The translations under genes and the position numbers were made by a program. Under the pieces are notes generated by a model. The model was given only the letters and a program-made list of their open reading frames with translations, made no database searches and had not been told where the DNA came from. From Sternotherus odoratus (lineage: Eukaryota; Chordata; Testudines; Kinosternidae), in contig JAVMKO010000001.1 in NCBI GenBank assembly GCA_032164245.1, forward strand, positions 81,837,892-81,901,891: DNA of 64,000 nt, read 5' to 3'. This document shows positions 21,628 through 33,344 of the stretch, piece by piece (the stretch's first letter is position 1; each line of letters begins with the position of its first letter).

Positions 21628-23128
21628 GTCTTGCTAAAGGAGTTGGTGGATGAGATTGCAGCGCCATTGGCCGTTATCTTTGAAAACTCATGGCGATCGG
21701 GGGAGGTCCCGGATGACTGGAAAAAGGCTAATGTAGTGCCTATCTTTAAAAAAGGAAAGGAGGAGGATCTGGGGAACTACAGGCCAGTCAGCCTCACCTC
21801 AGTCCCTGGAAAAATCATGGAGCAGGTCCTCAAGGAATCAATTCTGAAGCACTTATTGGAGAGGAACGTGATCAGGAACAGTCAGCATGGATTCACCAAG
21901 AACAAGTCATGCCTGACTAACCTAATTGCCTTCTACGATGAGATAACTTCTCTATGGATGAGGGGAAAGCAGTGGCTGTGTAATTCCTTGACTTTAGCAA
22001 AGCTTTTGATACGATCTCCCACAGTATTCTTGCCAGCAAGTTAAAGTAGTATGGGCTGGATGAATGGACCATAAGATGGATAGAAAGCTGGCTGGATCGT
22101 CGGGCTCAATGGGTAGTGATCAATGGCTCCATGTCTAGTTGGCAGCCGGTATCAAGCGGAGTTACCCAAGGGTCAGTCCTGGGTCTGGTTTTGTTCAATA
22201 TCTTTATCAGTGATCTGGAGGATGGCATGGACTGTACCCTCAGCAAGTTTGCAGATGACACTAAACTGGGAGGAGTGGTAGATACGCTGGAGGGTAGGGA
22301 TAGGATACACAGGGACCTAGACAAATTAGAGGATTGGTCCAAAAGAAATTTGATGTGGTTCAACAAGGACAAGTGCAGACGGAGTTCTGTACTTAGGATG
22401 GAAGAATCCCCCACACTGCTACAGACTAGGGACCGCATGGTTAGGCAGCAGTTCTGCAGAAAAGGACCTAGGGGTTACAGTGGATGAGAAGCTGGATATG
22501 AATCAACAGTGTGCCCTTGTTGCCAAGAAGGCTAACGGCATTTTGGGCTGTATAAGTAGGGGCATTGCCAGCAGATCAAGGGACGTGATCATTCCCCTCT
22601 ATGCTACATTGGTGAGGCCTCATCTGGAGTATTGTCCAGTTTTGGGGCCCACACTACAAGAAAGATGTGGAAAAATTGGGAAGAGTCTAGAGGAGGGCAA
22701 CAAAAATGATTAGGGGGCTGGAGCACATGACTTATGAGGAGAGGCTGAGGGAACTGGGATTGTTTAGTCTACAGAAGAGAAGACTGAGGGGAGATTTGAT
22801 AGCTGCTTTCAGCTACCTGAAAGGGGGTTCCAAAGAGGATGGATCTAGACTGTTCTCAGTGGTAACAGATGACAGAACAAGGAGTAATAGTCTCAACTTG
22901 CAGTGCGGGAGGTTTAGGTTGGATATTAGGAAAAACTTTTTCACTAGGAGGGTGGTGAAGTACTGGAATGGGTTACCTAGGGAGGTGGTGGAATCTCCTT
23001 CCTATAGAGGTTTTTAAGGTCATGCTTGACCAAACCTGGCTGGGATGATTTAGTTGGGGTTGGTCCTGCTTTGAGCAGGGGGTTGGACTAGGTCTTGAGG
23101 TCCCTTCCAACCCTGATATTCTATGATT
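21628..23128 (+). mobile_element. CR1 LINE, 5'-truncated, with ORF2 reverse transcriptase remains
   Basis: Translation begins within the reverse transcriptase: DDWKKANVVPIFKKG, then GNYRPVSLTSVPGKIMEQVL and NSQHGFTKNKSCLTNL (21631-21960). The catalytic FADDTKLGG block follows at about 22250-22276. The thumb and C-terminal blocks GILGCISRGIASRSRDVI, HLEYCPVLGP and [20 protein letters not shown] run through 22480-23000. The 3' end carries the CR1 tail CTGATATTCTATGATTCT (ending 23128). Frameshifts near 21960-22120, 22380, 22640 and 22700 make it dead. Divergence looks moderate, so it is a fairly young copy. Confidence 0.95.
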
Positions 23129-26100
23129 CTTTTTCACTCCCAATGAGTTCATCACTTGAAATGAACTATATGTTGAACTGAACTATCTGAATCTACTGAA
23201 ACAAAGAAAATATTCTCTCTGCCTTGCGGAAAAGCCTACTGCTGTCAAATGCAGGTTTTAGCACTTCAGCAAATTGTGGTTCCAATTGTGTAGCCACCTA
23301 TTCAATGGTTCGACTTTCTTTAAAACTTTGGCAACAAACATATACATTCTGCTTAATAGTATCTTTAAATGATTGTAATAGTAAGTTTAGGCCTTAACAT
23401 AGGTTGTCATTTCAAATTTAATTTAAAATGGATGTATATTTCAAAAGAAAAAGGTATTTAATTTGTTTAAATTGTTTTTAACTAAAAAAATGGGTTTTTT
23501 TTATCCACCGTGACCACAAATACTTACCTTCTTGTAAGCCCGCTGTTCTACACTGGACTCTGGAAAGGACTGGAATAGAGAGGGTGTGGCAGGTTAGACT
23601 AAGGTGTGCTGGCAGAGCTGTACAGTTAACAGTCTGCAGCCATTTTGGGAGTATTAAAATTCAGTAAATTCATCCCACAATTTTGGGGAAAGAAAGCAAA
23701 GCTTAGTTCCTCAAAAGTGCCACGTGTCTGGATGCATGGGGTTGAAAGGAACTATATACAGTAGATGATGGATTTCACAGAACTAATGCAGTCTTGTTCT
23801 ATCACCTGGCCAAAATTCCTTCCAGCAAGGAGAAGCAGTCCAATCCAGATCCCTTTATTCTAGAAAAAATAAGTTTAAAACAAACTGCCCAGAGCTCTGT
23901 ACTGTAGAAGGTTTCTGGAGTTTGACAATGATAAAGTGTGTCTTGTGAGCTGTGCTGGCCCATCTGGGGGAGGCTTGTATGGAAACTATCCAGGAATCTG
24001 GGGCTTCTGCTTCCAAAGCAATGAATGTGTTCAGTTTCAAAGTGACATCTGCTTCAAAGGAACATGTCTGTAAGATGGAGAAAACTATTTTTCTCTGTAT
24101 TCTGTATGGGACTTTCAGTGAGTGGAGAGTTAATTGCATTTTCCGGTCTCCCCACTATATGTCAGAAAAATTTTGGTGCTAGCACTGAGAGTCTTGCCTT
24201 TGCTTCCCTTTGTTCTTCTGGCTCCTTTAACATTGTTAATTCTGTTCCTCCTAGAATACTTCGAATTACAGTCTTGAACACCTGTGCGCACACACACAGC
24301 ATCTCTGCTCTCCTTTCCTGTCTTCCATTAGTATTTAATTTGCTTTTTCATATCCCATCTTTCAGAAGGTCAAATCTTCTTGTTCAAGATGCTTGTGACA
24401 GGTTCTGCTGCAATCATGTGGCATTTGGGATGAATTGGTAGTGAAATTAGCATATTCCATGAGGAATATCACCAGTATTGCCTGCAGCATGACCTTCGTG
24501 CCATGAGGGCTGCAGTTATCCAAAATTAAAGTTTGTCATCCAGTTATCGCCATTAAATTCAGGATGCCATTTAGCCTTCCATTGAGGGAAGGGAAATCAG
24601 CAGCATACCAGTTAGATTAAAATAAATCCTCCTTCCTGAGGCCTGCCTGAATGTTACCAATCAGCTCCAAATGATCTAAAGTAAAGGATGAGCCTTAAAT
24701 AAATGTACCCTTAGAAAATACAGAATACAATTTTGTTTTATTTCTTTACTGTATTTCTCCTTTTCCATTTGGTAAACATTTAACTTCTAATTTGTTTTCT
24801 GCCATCCTGGATCAGATTGATAATACCCTTCCCTCACCCCTGCCTTTTTTTGGTGCATTAGCATACATGTGCACAGTTCCAAGAAGAGTATTAAACTGCC
24901 ACCTAGCCAAGCAGAGAGAGCTTTCACCCGTTTTGATGTGGCCTGCAAAATGGTGGCAACTACTGTACATTTCTCAATGGAGTGGTAGATTTATTTATTT
25001 TTTATTAGTGGACACTTGATTCCCCACTGAACTTCCATAAGCCTCCTTTTATATATCTTTGAACGTTCACAAGGCCTGATACGAGGCCTGAAAGGTGCAA
25101 GTCATTCTTCTTTGTCAGATCAGGTGTTTGATTTTGAATGGGGTTCTCCAGGCCCTTTTTCATCCCCCTTAGTGAGGGGGTCTGTCAATACTAAAGGTGA
25201 CAGCAGTGAGAGACAGGAGTGGCACAAATGTAAAATCCGAGCTCTCAACAAGGGTAAAATAAATTGCTGCTGCACTTGGAATCACTTTGCTATGGTCCTT
25301 ACAATGTTGATGTAAACAGGATCTCTTTCCTTGCCCCCTGGCCATGGTCTGGAGTAGTGGCTGCTGCGAACCCTCCTGGAGCCTCAGTTCTGCAGGGACG
25401 GAGGGAGGCAGCAAGTGATCGATCCAACAATTCAATACACAGTTTCACTTCCCTGAAATTCTATCTAGGAAAAGAGGTTTTGTCATTTGATGGCTCATTT
25501 CATATGGGAGCCAATTCATGCCATGGAGCAGGAGGGAGAGGGTGTTTCATCAATATGGAGCTGGCCATCCAGAGCAGACCAAGTAACATTCAGACACTTT
25601 GGTCAAAAAAAAAAAAAAAAAAAAAGGCACTAATGGCATATTGTAACCCCCCCACTTGCATTAGAAGGGTCCCTCTGAGATGCAAGTCCCCTTGCCTGTG
25701 GAAACTTAGACCTTTAATTTTTGTTGTTGCTGATTTGTTTGATAAGATTAGGCTTTCAGGGGCGCAGCTTCAAGTTGCACCTTCTCTTTGGTTCTTGTCC
25801 TCCAGGAAGCAAAGACCAGAACCCCACACTTTGTTCTTCTCTCCCCCAGGATCAATTATCCTGGCATTTAGGAAAAAACACGAAATAGGGGGCAAAAATA
25901 AGGAATAGGAAGCAGAATTTATCCTTTAGATTTCTGAAACTTGTCAGGCCACTAGTACCAGCCAGAACTCTTGTTTCTAAGTGAGTGTGACTGGTAACAT
26001 TGAATTCTCCAATATACCTGAAAATACTTGTGAGCAGTAGAAAGTGGCATTTCTGCAGTAAGATCCGGGTATCCCCTTTGATTTAATCAGCAGGAGATTA

Positions 26101-27953
26101 ATCAAATCTATGCATGTGCAGAGTGGGTATGGGGATGAGATAGGGTAAGCATGACCAACCTGCTGCAAGACAGGCGATGGAGTTTATTTCTGTCACTAGT
26201 GTTGTCAGTGAGATGGCGCAAAGAACCACTCTCACCATTGGGCTTCAAATTCCCTCTTCCTAAAATCCTGTCTGAAAGCATTGTTTCTTTTCTCCCCTCA
26301 CTCTCTAACGGAGGGCGGGTGCCTACACTCCACCCCTTTTGTTCTAGCTTTAGCCTGCAGTCATGATGGCTCATCTTTTACTTTAGATCAGTTAGAGATG
26401 AGAATCGTACTGCATTTCTCAGACTTTTTATTAAATTGATAACAATCAGGCAGGCCTCAGGATGGAGGGTAACTGGTATTCAGATGATTTCCATTCACTC
26501 AATGGAAGGTTAAATGGGGTCCTGGATGGCTTTTCCTAATATTATGCATCTGTTTAGAGTTTTTAAATGGTATCTTTCATGTCCTGGTGAACAAGTGGTG
26601 GTAGCTGATGTGACCCCTTCTGTAAGCAGACTATGAATTCCACATCCTCTTCCTGTAATCTAAGCATATCAAAGTTGGTGATGATGTAAATGCAGGTATG
26701 CCCCATCCCCAAAATATACCTTCTGCTCTGTTAGCATTCTCAGAGGAGCTTTGGACTATCAGTCTTGAACTTTAGAAGCAGTCCACGTTCTGTGGGAAAC
26801 CTATAGGGCTTCCCACCTATAAGTCTGTTATCTATGGCTCCGTGAATATGGCACTCAACTGGTGTTCCATACACGTTTGCTTCAGAATTTACTGAGGACT
26901 GTTGCCTCCAGTACAGGAGAACCCCTTTAAAAAGGAACTTGGTCTCCAAGGAACCAAACCCTGGAAGTATAATCAAGGCCTTGGACAAGAGCAGACTTCT
27001 AATTCTGAAAATTCATACCCAATACGTGAAGAAGGTATGCAGAAGATGAACTGATGAAACAAATGTATTTTCTGTAGTTTTTTAAAATTTGTTTTCTGTT
27101 CATTCTTATTCATGTTTTATGTTTTATCAGCAATTGCAAAGTTCTGTGCAACTGTTACATCCCACAGAGAACTAAGAGCAGGGAGAGGAGTTGCTAGCAA
27201 TAGAAAAAGCACCAGAGTAAACTCAACATTAAACTAAGAGAGGGGTTGTAGCTGAACCTGGCTGACCTGGCACTGAGCTTGGCCCTCAACATGTCTTACT
27301 GCTTCAGGATGTACTGTGGAAGAATAGAGTCTAAGAAAGCTTTGAGGGGACTTAAACAATTTATTCTCCTCCAGAACAAGATAATGCAAACTTTTAGGTG
27401 ATATCTCCCCAGAAGCTGGTGATCGTTTTGAGGTTCCATCCTCCTGGGATTTGGGGGACACACATCTTTCCTCCTTTGTGGTGGTTTTTGCTGTTTGGAA
27501 AGTAACTGAAGCTGTACTCATTAATCTTTGAAGTTCTCAGGAGGCTTCAGGAAGGAGGGGGGAACAGGACAAGGAGTGGCCATGGCCCTGCAGTATTTAT
27601 GTTCTCTCTTTTATCCTAATAGACTTCTCGTCAGGATGAATGTGTTCTGAAATATTTATTACCCTGTTTAAATTTTCATTGCTGCAAAGGCAGTGTAGCA
27701 TCATGGCAGCACCGGTGCCTTAGAACATGGGTAGGCTACAGTGCTGCTTGGCAATTCCTTTCAGTAATATGATAAAAATGGAATAAATGTAAGGCATTCC
27801 CCCACTGCAAGATTCATACTATCTTTTGGGCTTACCTCTTTGTGTTTCCTCTGAGTACCAGAGGCTTGCATTTGTTCTTAGGCACATATCCTAGAGTGTG
27901 TCCTTCTTGGCTGCCAGATGCTTATTCTTACCCCCAGGTCTATATCCTTAGCG
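23129..27953. other. Intron 1 stretch without recognised elements
   Basis: About 4.8 kb of intronic sequence. It has a poly-A run at about 25606-25625 and a few short AT-rich runs. The 214-codon frame at 25264-25908 spans that poly-A run and shows no recognisable protein, so it is not annotated as a gene. Confidence 0.4.
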
Positions 27954-28160
27954 CAGGCCTGCACAACTTGGAAAGCAGCGAGGGCCATATTACTGCAAAA
28001 AAACCCAGCTGTGGGCCGAAAAGCCCTGCCATCGCCCTGCCCCATCTGCTTCCCCCCATGCCCCAGGTTGGCTTGCCCCACCCCTACTCACCCCCCGCGG
28101 GCCGAACAGTGAGCCGTGTGGGCTGCATGTGGCCCCCGGGCTGCATGTTGTGCAGGCCTA
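27954..28160. mobile_element. hAT-type MITE
   Basis: The ends CAGGCCTGCACAACTTGG and CATGTTGTGCAGGCCTA are inverted repeats of 14 bp. The body has the 'gggcc..cagctgtgggccg' and 'gcatgtggcccccgggctgc' words typical of a large hAT MITE group in amniotes. The 8-bp flanks (ccttagcg / ctctaggg) agree only partly, so the duplication has decayed or the edges are off by a base. Confidence 0.75.
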
Positions 28161-28414
28161 CTCTAGGGTGTGTTTCCTTGGTTAGCATGGCATTTATATG
28201 TAGGGCCCATTGGCAGAAAGGGTCTGAGTTTGATGTGGCTCAGCCTCTTGTATTTCAGGTATGGTGTCAGAGTAATGGAAAGAGGAAAAATTGTATCTAC
28301 TCACCTTTTAGTACACTGCTGTGGATGGCAGAAATCTTTTGGGGTCTACTGAGATGCAATCTTTGGGAGTTGAACAGCCTTTTAGAGGAGCCTGTAGATA
28401 CTCACAGAAGCCCC

Positions 28415-28555
28415 TAAAACAGTTTAGCTTACACAAGAATTTAAACCCGTTAAAAGTATGTCTGCATATTAGGAGTTTGCACCAGTTTAACAAGATCAGT
28501 TTTTAAATTGGTCTCGTTAAACTGGTGCACTTTTCTAGTATAGACAAAACTTTAG
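28415..28555. mobile_element. MITE fragment with GCACCAGTTTAAC palindrome
   Basis: The inverted words GTTTGCACCAGTTTAACAAG and CTCGTTAAACTGGTGCAC flank a TTTTTAAATTGG centre. Next to them is 'tagtatagacaaaac', a common end of sauropsid MITEs whose consensus contains 'gtctacactagaaa'. Outer borders are uncertain. Confidence 0.6.
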
Positions 28556-28854
28556 TGCAGTGGAGATAGGGATGATCATCTTGCCTTTGGAAAGCTTGAG
28601 GGGGCTGTTCCATCTGAAGGCATCAAAGCCTATGTTTACTGAGACCTTGCTGAGAGAGTGGAAGTGTAGAGAAGACATCACAAGGTAGGCTGCATCTCTG
28701 AGCAATGTCTGTGGGTGACATAGGGCAGAATTCTGTGCAGACTTGTCAGTTACAAGGTGATACATGATAAATTGAGGATTCTCCTCACCCAGGTCTACAA
28801 AGGGATTCCGCAATGAGGTAGAAATTTCTTACAAATTTGTTTGACATTCATAGA

Positions 28855-29565
28855 GGTTTAAGGCCAGACAGGACTGTTAAGATTATCTAGTCTGACCACC
28901 TGCATATTACAGGTCAGTAAATTTCACCTAGTTACTCCTGTATTAAGCCTATTAACTTGTTTAACTAAACCATGTGTTCTAGAAAGGCATCCACTCTTGA
29001 GCTGAAGACCCCCAAGAGGTGAAGAATCCACTATTTCCCATTGTAGCTCCTGGCAGTGACTAATCCCACTCGTTAAAAATTTCTGCCTAATTTCTAATTT
29101 GAATTTGTCTGGCTTCAGTTTTCAGCCATTGGTTCTTTTTATGTCTTTCTCTGCTAGATTAAAGAGTCTTGAATACCTGGTATTGTCTCCTCATGAAGGA
29201 ATTTATGCATTGTAATCAAATCACTTCTCAATCTTTTTGATAAATTAAATAGATCGAGCTCTTGAGATTTTTCACCCTATAGCATTTTCTCCAACTCCCA
29301 AATAATTTTTGTGGCTCTCTTCTGTAACCACTCCAGATTTTCAACATCCTTTTAAAAACTATACTTGGTATTTCAGTATCAGTGCCACCAATGCTGTATA
29401 AAGAGGTAAAATCATCTCACTACTCCCCTGCTTGCACATCCAAGGATCACATTAGCCCTTTTGTCATAGTATTGCACCGAGAGCTTATGTTGAGTTGCTT
29501 TTTCACTATAAGCCCTAAATCCTTTGCAAAGTCAATGCTTTCCAGAATACAGAATGAAACCTTCC
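28855..29565 (-). mobile_element. CR1-like LINE fragment, antisense (about 0.7 kb)
   Basis: The + strand reads as the complement of a CR1 ORF2/3' region. The landmarks in order are GGCCAGACAGGACTGTTAAG, AGAAAGGCATCCACTCTTGA, TGAATTTGTCTGGCTTCAGT, TCTGCTAGATTAAAGAGTCT, AATCAAATCACTTCTCAATC, CCACTCCAGATTTTCAACAT and AAGGATCACATTAGCCCTTT. No intact frame remains. It belongs to an older subfamily than the copy at 21628-23128. Confidence 0.8.
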
Positions 29566-31449
29566 TTTAGGATGGAAATGTGGTCTTGGAACAAATGAAT
29601 AACAGAAGGCAAGAGGAAGTTGGATTAGCTAGAGGAGCCAATGTGGGAGCCAATCTGGATTCCTGAGCCACCAAACTCCTTAAAAATAATGTGCCAAGTC
29701 AATCACAGACCTCCTTCACCACTTCTCTCCTCCATCCACACCCCCATGGCAGATTGTTACAGTATTGTTGCTTTGCTATTGAGTCCTGGCATTTAAAACA
29801 CAGAGGAGAGTCTGGTTTGCCTTGGCTAGGACTGTGTACATCTGATCCAGTCTGGTTGCAGTTGAATTCTCTCCATGCACAGCACGAATTCATATGGACC
29901 CGTGGTATGTGTAGTCTGCAGTGAAAGGGGTATGAGGCTGACAACTTTAGCTGCTCATATAATGGAGAATCTCAAGAAGAGTTGTGCTTTATATATAAAT
30001 ACTCTCTATGCATCCCCCCACATCTCATCTCCATAGTCCTGTCTGTACATACAGCTCCTCACTGTGCTTTCTGCCAGCTCTGCAGTTCCTTCCAAGGCAT
30101 TCAAAATCCTACCAATTGATTCCAGATGTTTTTCCCTTTCCCAGCATTCCCTCCTTTCCCCTCCCGCTTCCCCTCCATCTGGCAGCTGAGCCAGCACTGC
30201 TGCTCTGTCCTTGGCTTTCATCCTGAGGTGCTGAATTTGGGGAAAAGAGGTGCAGGCAAGGGGGCAGATTTTGCTAGCCACTGGAACAGGGGAGTCAGAG
30301 TGGATTTTGTTATGCAAGTGAAATTAGACGTTTGACCGGGCTTTGACGTGGTCCTTAATGTTTACGTCCATCCTTCTACCATTGAAATCACGGTGCAGGC
30401 AGTTACTTTGCACAGTTCAGTACCACCCTACTTTCCTCTTTCAGCCGCGGAGAAAGAGACCAGGAAGCCTGGCTTCTGGTTGCAAAGGGATCTTCACAAT
30501 TCTTTCCAGAGATGCACCAGAGTGAGAGCTGCATGAGACTCCCATTGCAGGCAAACACATGCAATAGGCAAGGTTTTGAAAAATCCACTTGCCGATAATG
30601 AGTAGGAATTTTTCTGGGTGAGGGGCATCAGCTTCTCTAGGATTTAAGCTGTAACTAAAAAAACCAAAACAACCCCGTCTAGTTTTTACTGTGATGTCTT
30701 CCTAAATCTGCAGCGCTAGCTCCAGGGCCACTTCTGGGGAATCTGGTTACTCCCGCTGTGCAGTAGCTGGGATGGAGTGTCCCAGTCACTGCTTGTTGGA
30801 GTATGGTGCCCATGGAGGGCTCTCATCCTCTCTACCTTTGGAGCAGAGGCATCTGGAATGGGTGGCACTGTTTAGAGCAGGAGACCCAGCTTGCATAGGC
30901 AGTGGCCCCTGGCAGCACAATCGTGTCATTCCACCAAAGAGTTTTGCTTTCTCCATTCCCACACCGAGAAAACTTTGTTTTATGATGTGATATTGGGGAA
31001 AGAGTGGACTGAGGGTCAGGAAGTCCGTCTGAAAGCCACTGGTGGTATGCCCTTTATCTGCCCCTCTCATGTATGGGGACCCCTTATCCTGAGTCTGCTG
31101 CTCTCTTGTGTTGGGTGATTTAGGTTCTGGTCTGGAAGGGAAGCCTTAGCTTCCAACCATCCCAGCAGAGGACTCTGCTTCTGTGTGGGTCCCTCCTACC
31201 ACTTCAGCAGGGATCTCTGTGAGTCAGTGTTTAATAATTAAAGACCACTGACCAGCATTAATTTATTTCTGGGGTGTGCCAACGATGATAGATTTTGTTG
31301 GTTAATGCAGAGTTCAGCAGCAGTAGACCCATTGTTTTGGAGTCCAGCAGTGGAGGGTACCAATCCACTGGGAGAGTGGGGAGAAAGTGGTATGGTTCAG
31401 AGCCCAGGTGTATTTTCAGCCTGGTGATTAGGCTTAGTTCTTGGCTAGT

Positions 31450-31682
31450 CACCTTGATCATCTTGATCAATCAGTCCATCAGCCCTCACAGAGAGAGCGC
31501 CAATCACAACACGTCAGACATGTTGTTCTCACCAGTCCTCCAGCTACCCGCTGGCCAGGCTGTCAATAGTACCAGACACCTGATTGACATAGCACACAGC
31601 AGCCTAGAACTCCTGAGCGATCCGCCAACCGCAGCCTCCCAAGCAGCTGGGTTAGATTACAGGTGCGCGCCACCACGCTGGG
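31450..31682 (-). mobile_element. 7SL RNA-derived SINE-like insertion
   Basis: The reverse complement begins CCAGCGTGGTGGCGCGCACC, then TGTAATC, CCCAGCTGCTTGGGAGGCTG, GCGGATCGCTCAGGAGTTCT, GGCTGCTGTGTGCTATG and CAATCAGGTGTCTGG. These follow in order the 5' Alu domain and first S-domain bases of SRP 7SL RNA (GGTGGCGCG, CCTGTAGTCCCAGCT, GGGAGGCTGAGG, GGATCGCTTGAGTCC, AGGAGTTCTGGGCTG, GTGCGCTATG). Similarity fades after about 130 nt. The last 100 nt are unrelated to 7SL as far as I can tell, and they end in a GATCAA-rich tail rather than poly-A. A 16-bp direct repeat with one mismatch flanks it (TTAGTTCTTGGCTAGT at 31434-31449; TTAGTACTTGGCTAGT at 31683-31698), the mark of LINE-driven retroposition. 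Confidence 0.85.
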
Positions 31683-32314
31683 TTAGTACTTGGCTAGTAA
31701 GTATTAAATATACATATCTATTTTTCAAATCTTAGCTATATCCACCAGGAAGTCTCTCCACAGGTACTGAGATCCTCTTGATTAAGTTGTTCTCCGTTTC
31801 AGCACAGACTGCTTGAATTTGTGAACAGGAATAGAATGAAGGTTGACTAATGTTGGAAACAATGATTGTCAGGGTGTTTGCTGTATTTCAGGTGTTGAAA
31901 GTAAAGATCTATTTTCTTCCTTTTCCATAGCACAGGGGTTTGGCTTCCTTCTATATGGTGTGTTTAAAAAGAAATCCAGGGGATAAATTTCATATCTCAA
32001 ATTCCTTTTGCCTGTCTCCATTAGAATTTTTAAGACCTATAATTCTCATGGTGTTCTGAAAAACCAGTGTTAGAACCAGTGGATTCTGTTGGTTAGACAA
32101 GGCTCAGATGAGCTCAAGCATTTTTACCACATTGTTATTCACCATTAGATGATAGTGATAAAAATGCTTCAATATATAGTTCGCTTCTGTGAACTACAGC
32201 TTCCATGAGTGGAACTGCACTACTATGAATTACAGGCCTGAAGAATTCCAGTGTAAACAAGTTGCTGTGTTGGGGAGAATAAACGTCCGAGCCTTCAGAC
32301 AAAATAATCTGTAA

Positions 32315-32480
32315 TACAGTGGTGGTAGTAATACCTACCGGGTGCCCGGTGCTTTACAAAGGCGGTCAGTATATCCCCATTTTACATATTGGGAAACTGA
32401 GGCACGGAGGTGAAGTGATTTGCCCAAGATCACCCAGCAGGCCAGTGGCAGAGCTAACAATAGAACCCACGTCTCCTGAG
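32315..32480 (-). mobile_element. MIR-like SINE, antisense
   Basis: The + strand shows the reverse-complement MIR landmarks in order: TATCCCCATTTTACATATTG, GGGAAACTGAGGCACGGAGG, TGAAGTGATTTGCCCAAGAT, CACCCAGCAGGCCAGTGGCA and GAGCTAACAATAGAACCCAC. The region just before, with GTGCCCGGTGCTTTACAAAG, is the MIR 3' side. Confidence 0.8.
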
Positions 32481-33344
32481 TACTACATCAGTCCTCCGTC
32501 CTGTCTCCTTTTATCCACTGCAGTTTAGTGATGGTGAAAGGTGCTAGAGGGACAGCCTTGGGTGATGAAGACCTCTGTTTCTGGAACAGATATGGTAGCA
32601 GTGCAAGCTTTCCATACCCTTCATTTAACTCTCTGTGTTCGGTCTCCATGTTTTATTCAGTCCTTGCCCTGTGCTGGCAGTGTTAGCAAGGAAGTAGTTG
32701 TGGTTGCATTTTTGTGTTGTGGATAGCAGCCAACTAAGGACAGAACGGAAACTTAATTTTGACAACATGTCTACGTTGTCATTCCAACGGAGTTGTTAAA
32801 AGCTGATTTCAGGCCCCTTGTGTGCCGTCAGCCCTTTGCACCTACTCCACTGAACAGCTGTTAGATGGTGATAGATTTTGATCACTTCCAACAAGAACCA
32901 TATAGAAATAATGATATAGAGACAAAAGGCTTTATCTCATTTCCAGTCCCCTGGACCCATCCAGTTTCCCCAGTATGGGGCTGTGGTATGTATGTCGAGT
33001 TCCACTCTTTGCGGCAACTTGGATACGAGGCTACCTCTAGGTGGAGCTGGAGTTATGCTCTCAGTGCATACATGTAAATGGCCAATACTGCTTCTTGACT
33101 TCGAATCCTATATAAGTGAGATATTTGAAAGGCCTCTGTTTGGAGTGGTAGTGGTACTTGAATTACCTTTTTCCATCATGACCTCTGAAACCTACTTAGA
33201 AGAGACTGAAGGCTGGAGTCTCCTGTCCAAAGCAGTTTCATCCGTTTGTCTTATGGGTTTCTTGAGAATGGTGTTAGAGCTACATAAGAACTTCCTTCCT
33301 TCCTGTATATACAAAGACAAGTTCCCATTTCTGCTCATTGTTTC

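Noticed and set aside
25264..25908. 214-codon + strand frame
   Set aside because: It crosses a poly-A run read as a lysine tract, has no recognisable motif, and lies in intron 1 without convincing splice sites around it.
27842..28417. 191-codon + strand frame
   Set aside because: Its middle is the hAT MITE at 27954-28160; the frame has no domain and no exon signals.
31540..31690. Alu-like wording suggesting primate contamination
   Set aside because: The match is to 7SL RNA generally, it diverges from any Alu after about 130 nt, lacks the Alu dimer and poly-A, and sits within target-site duplications in turtle-like flanking DNA.
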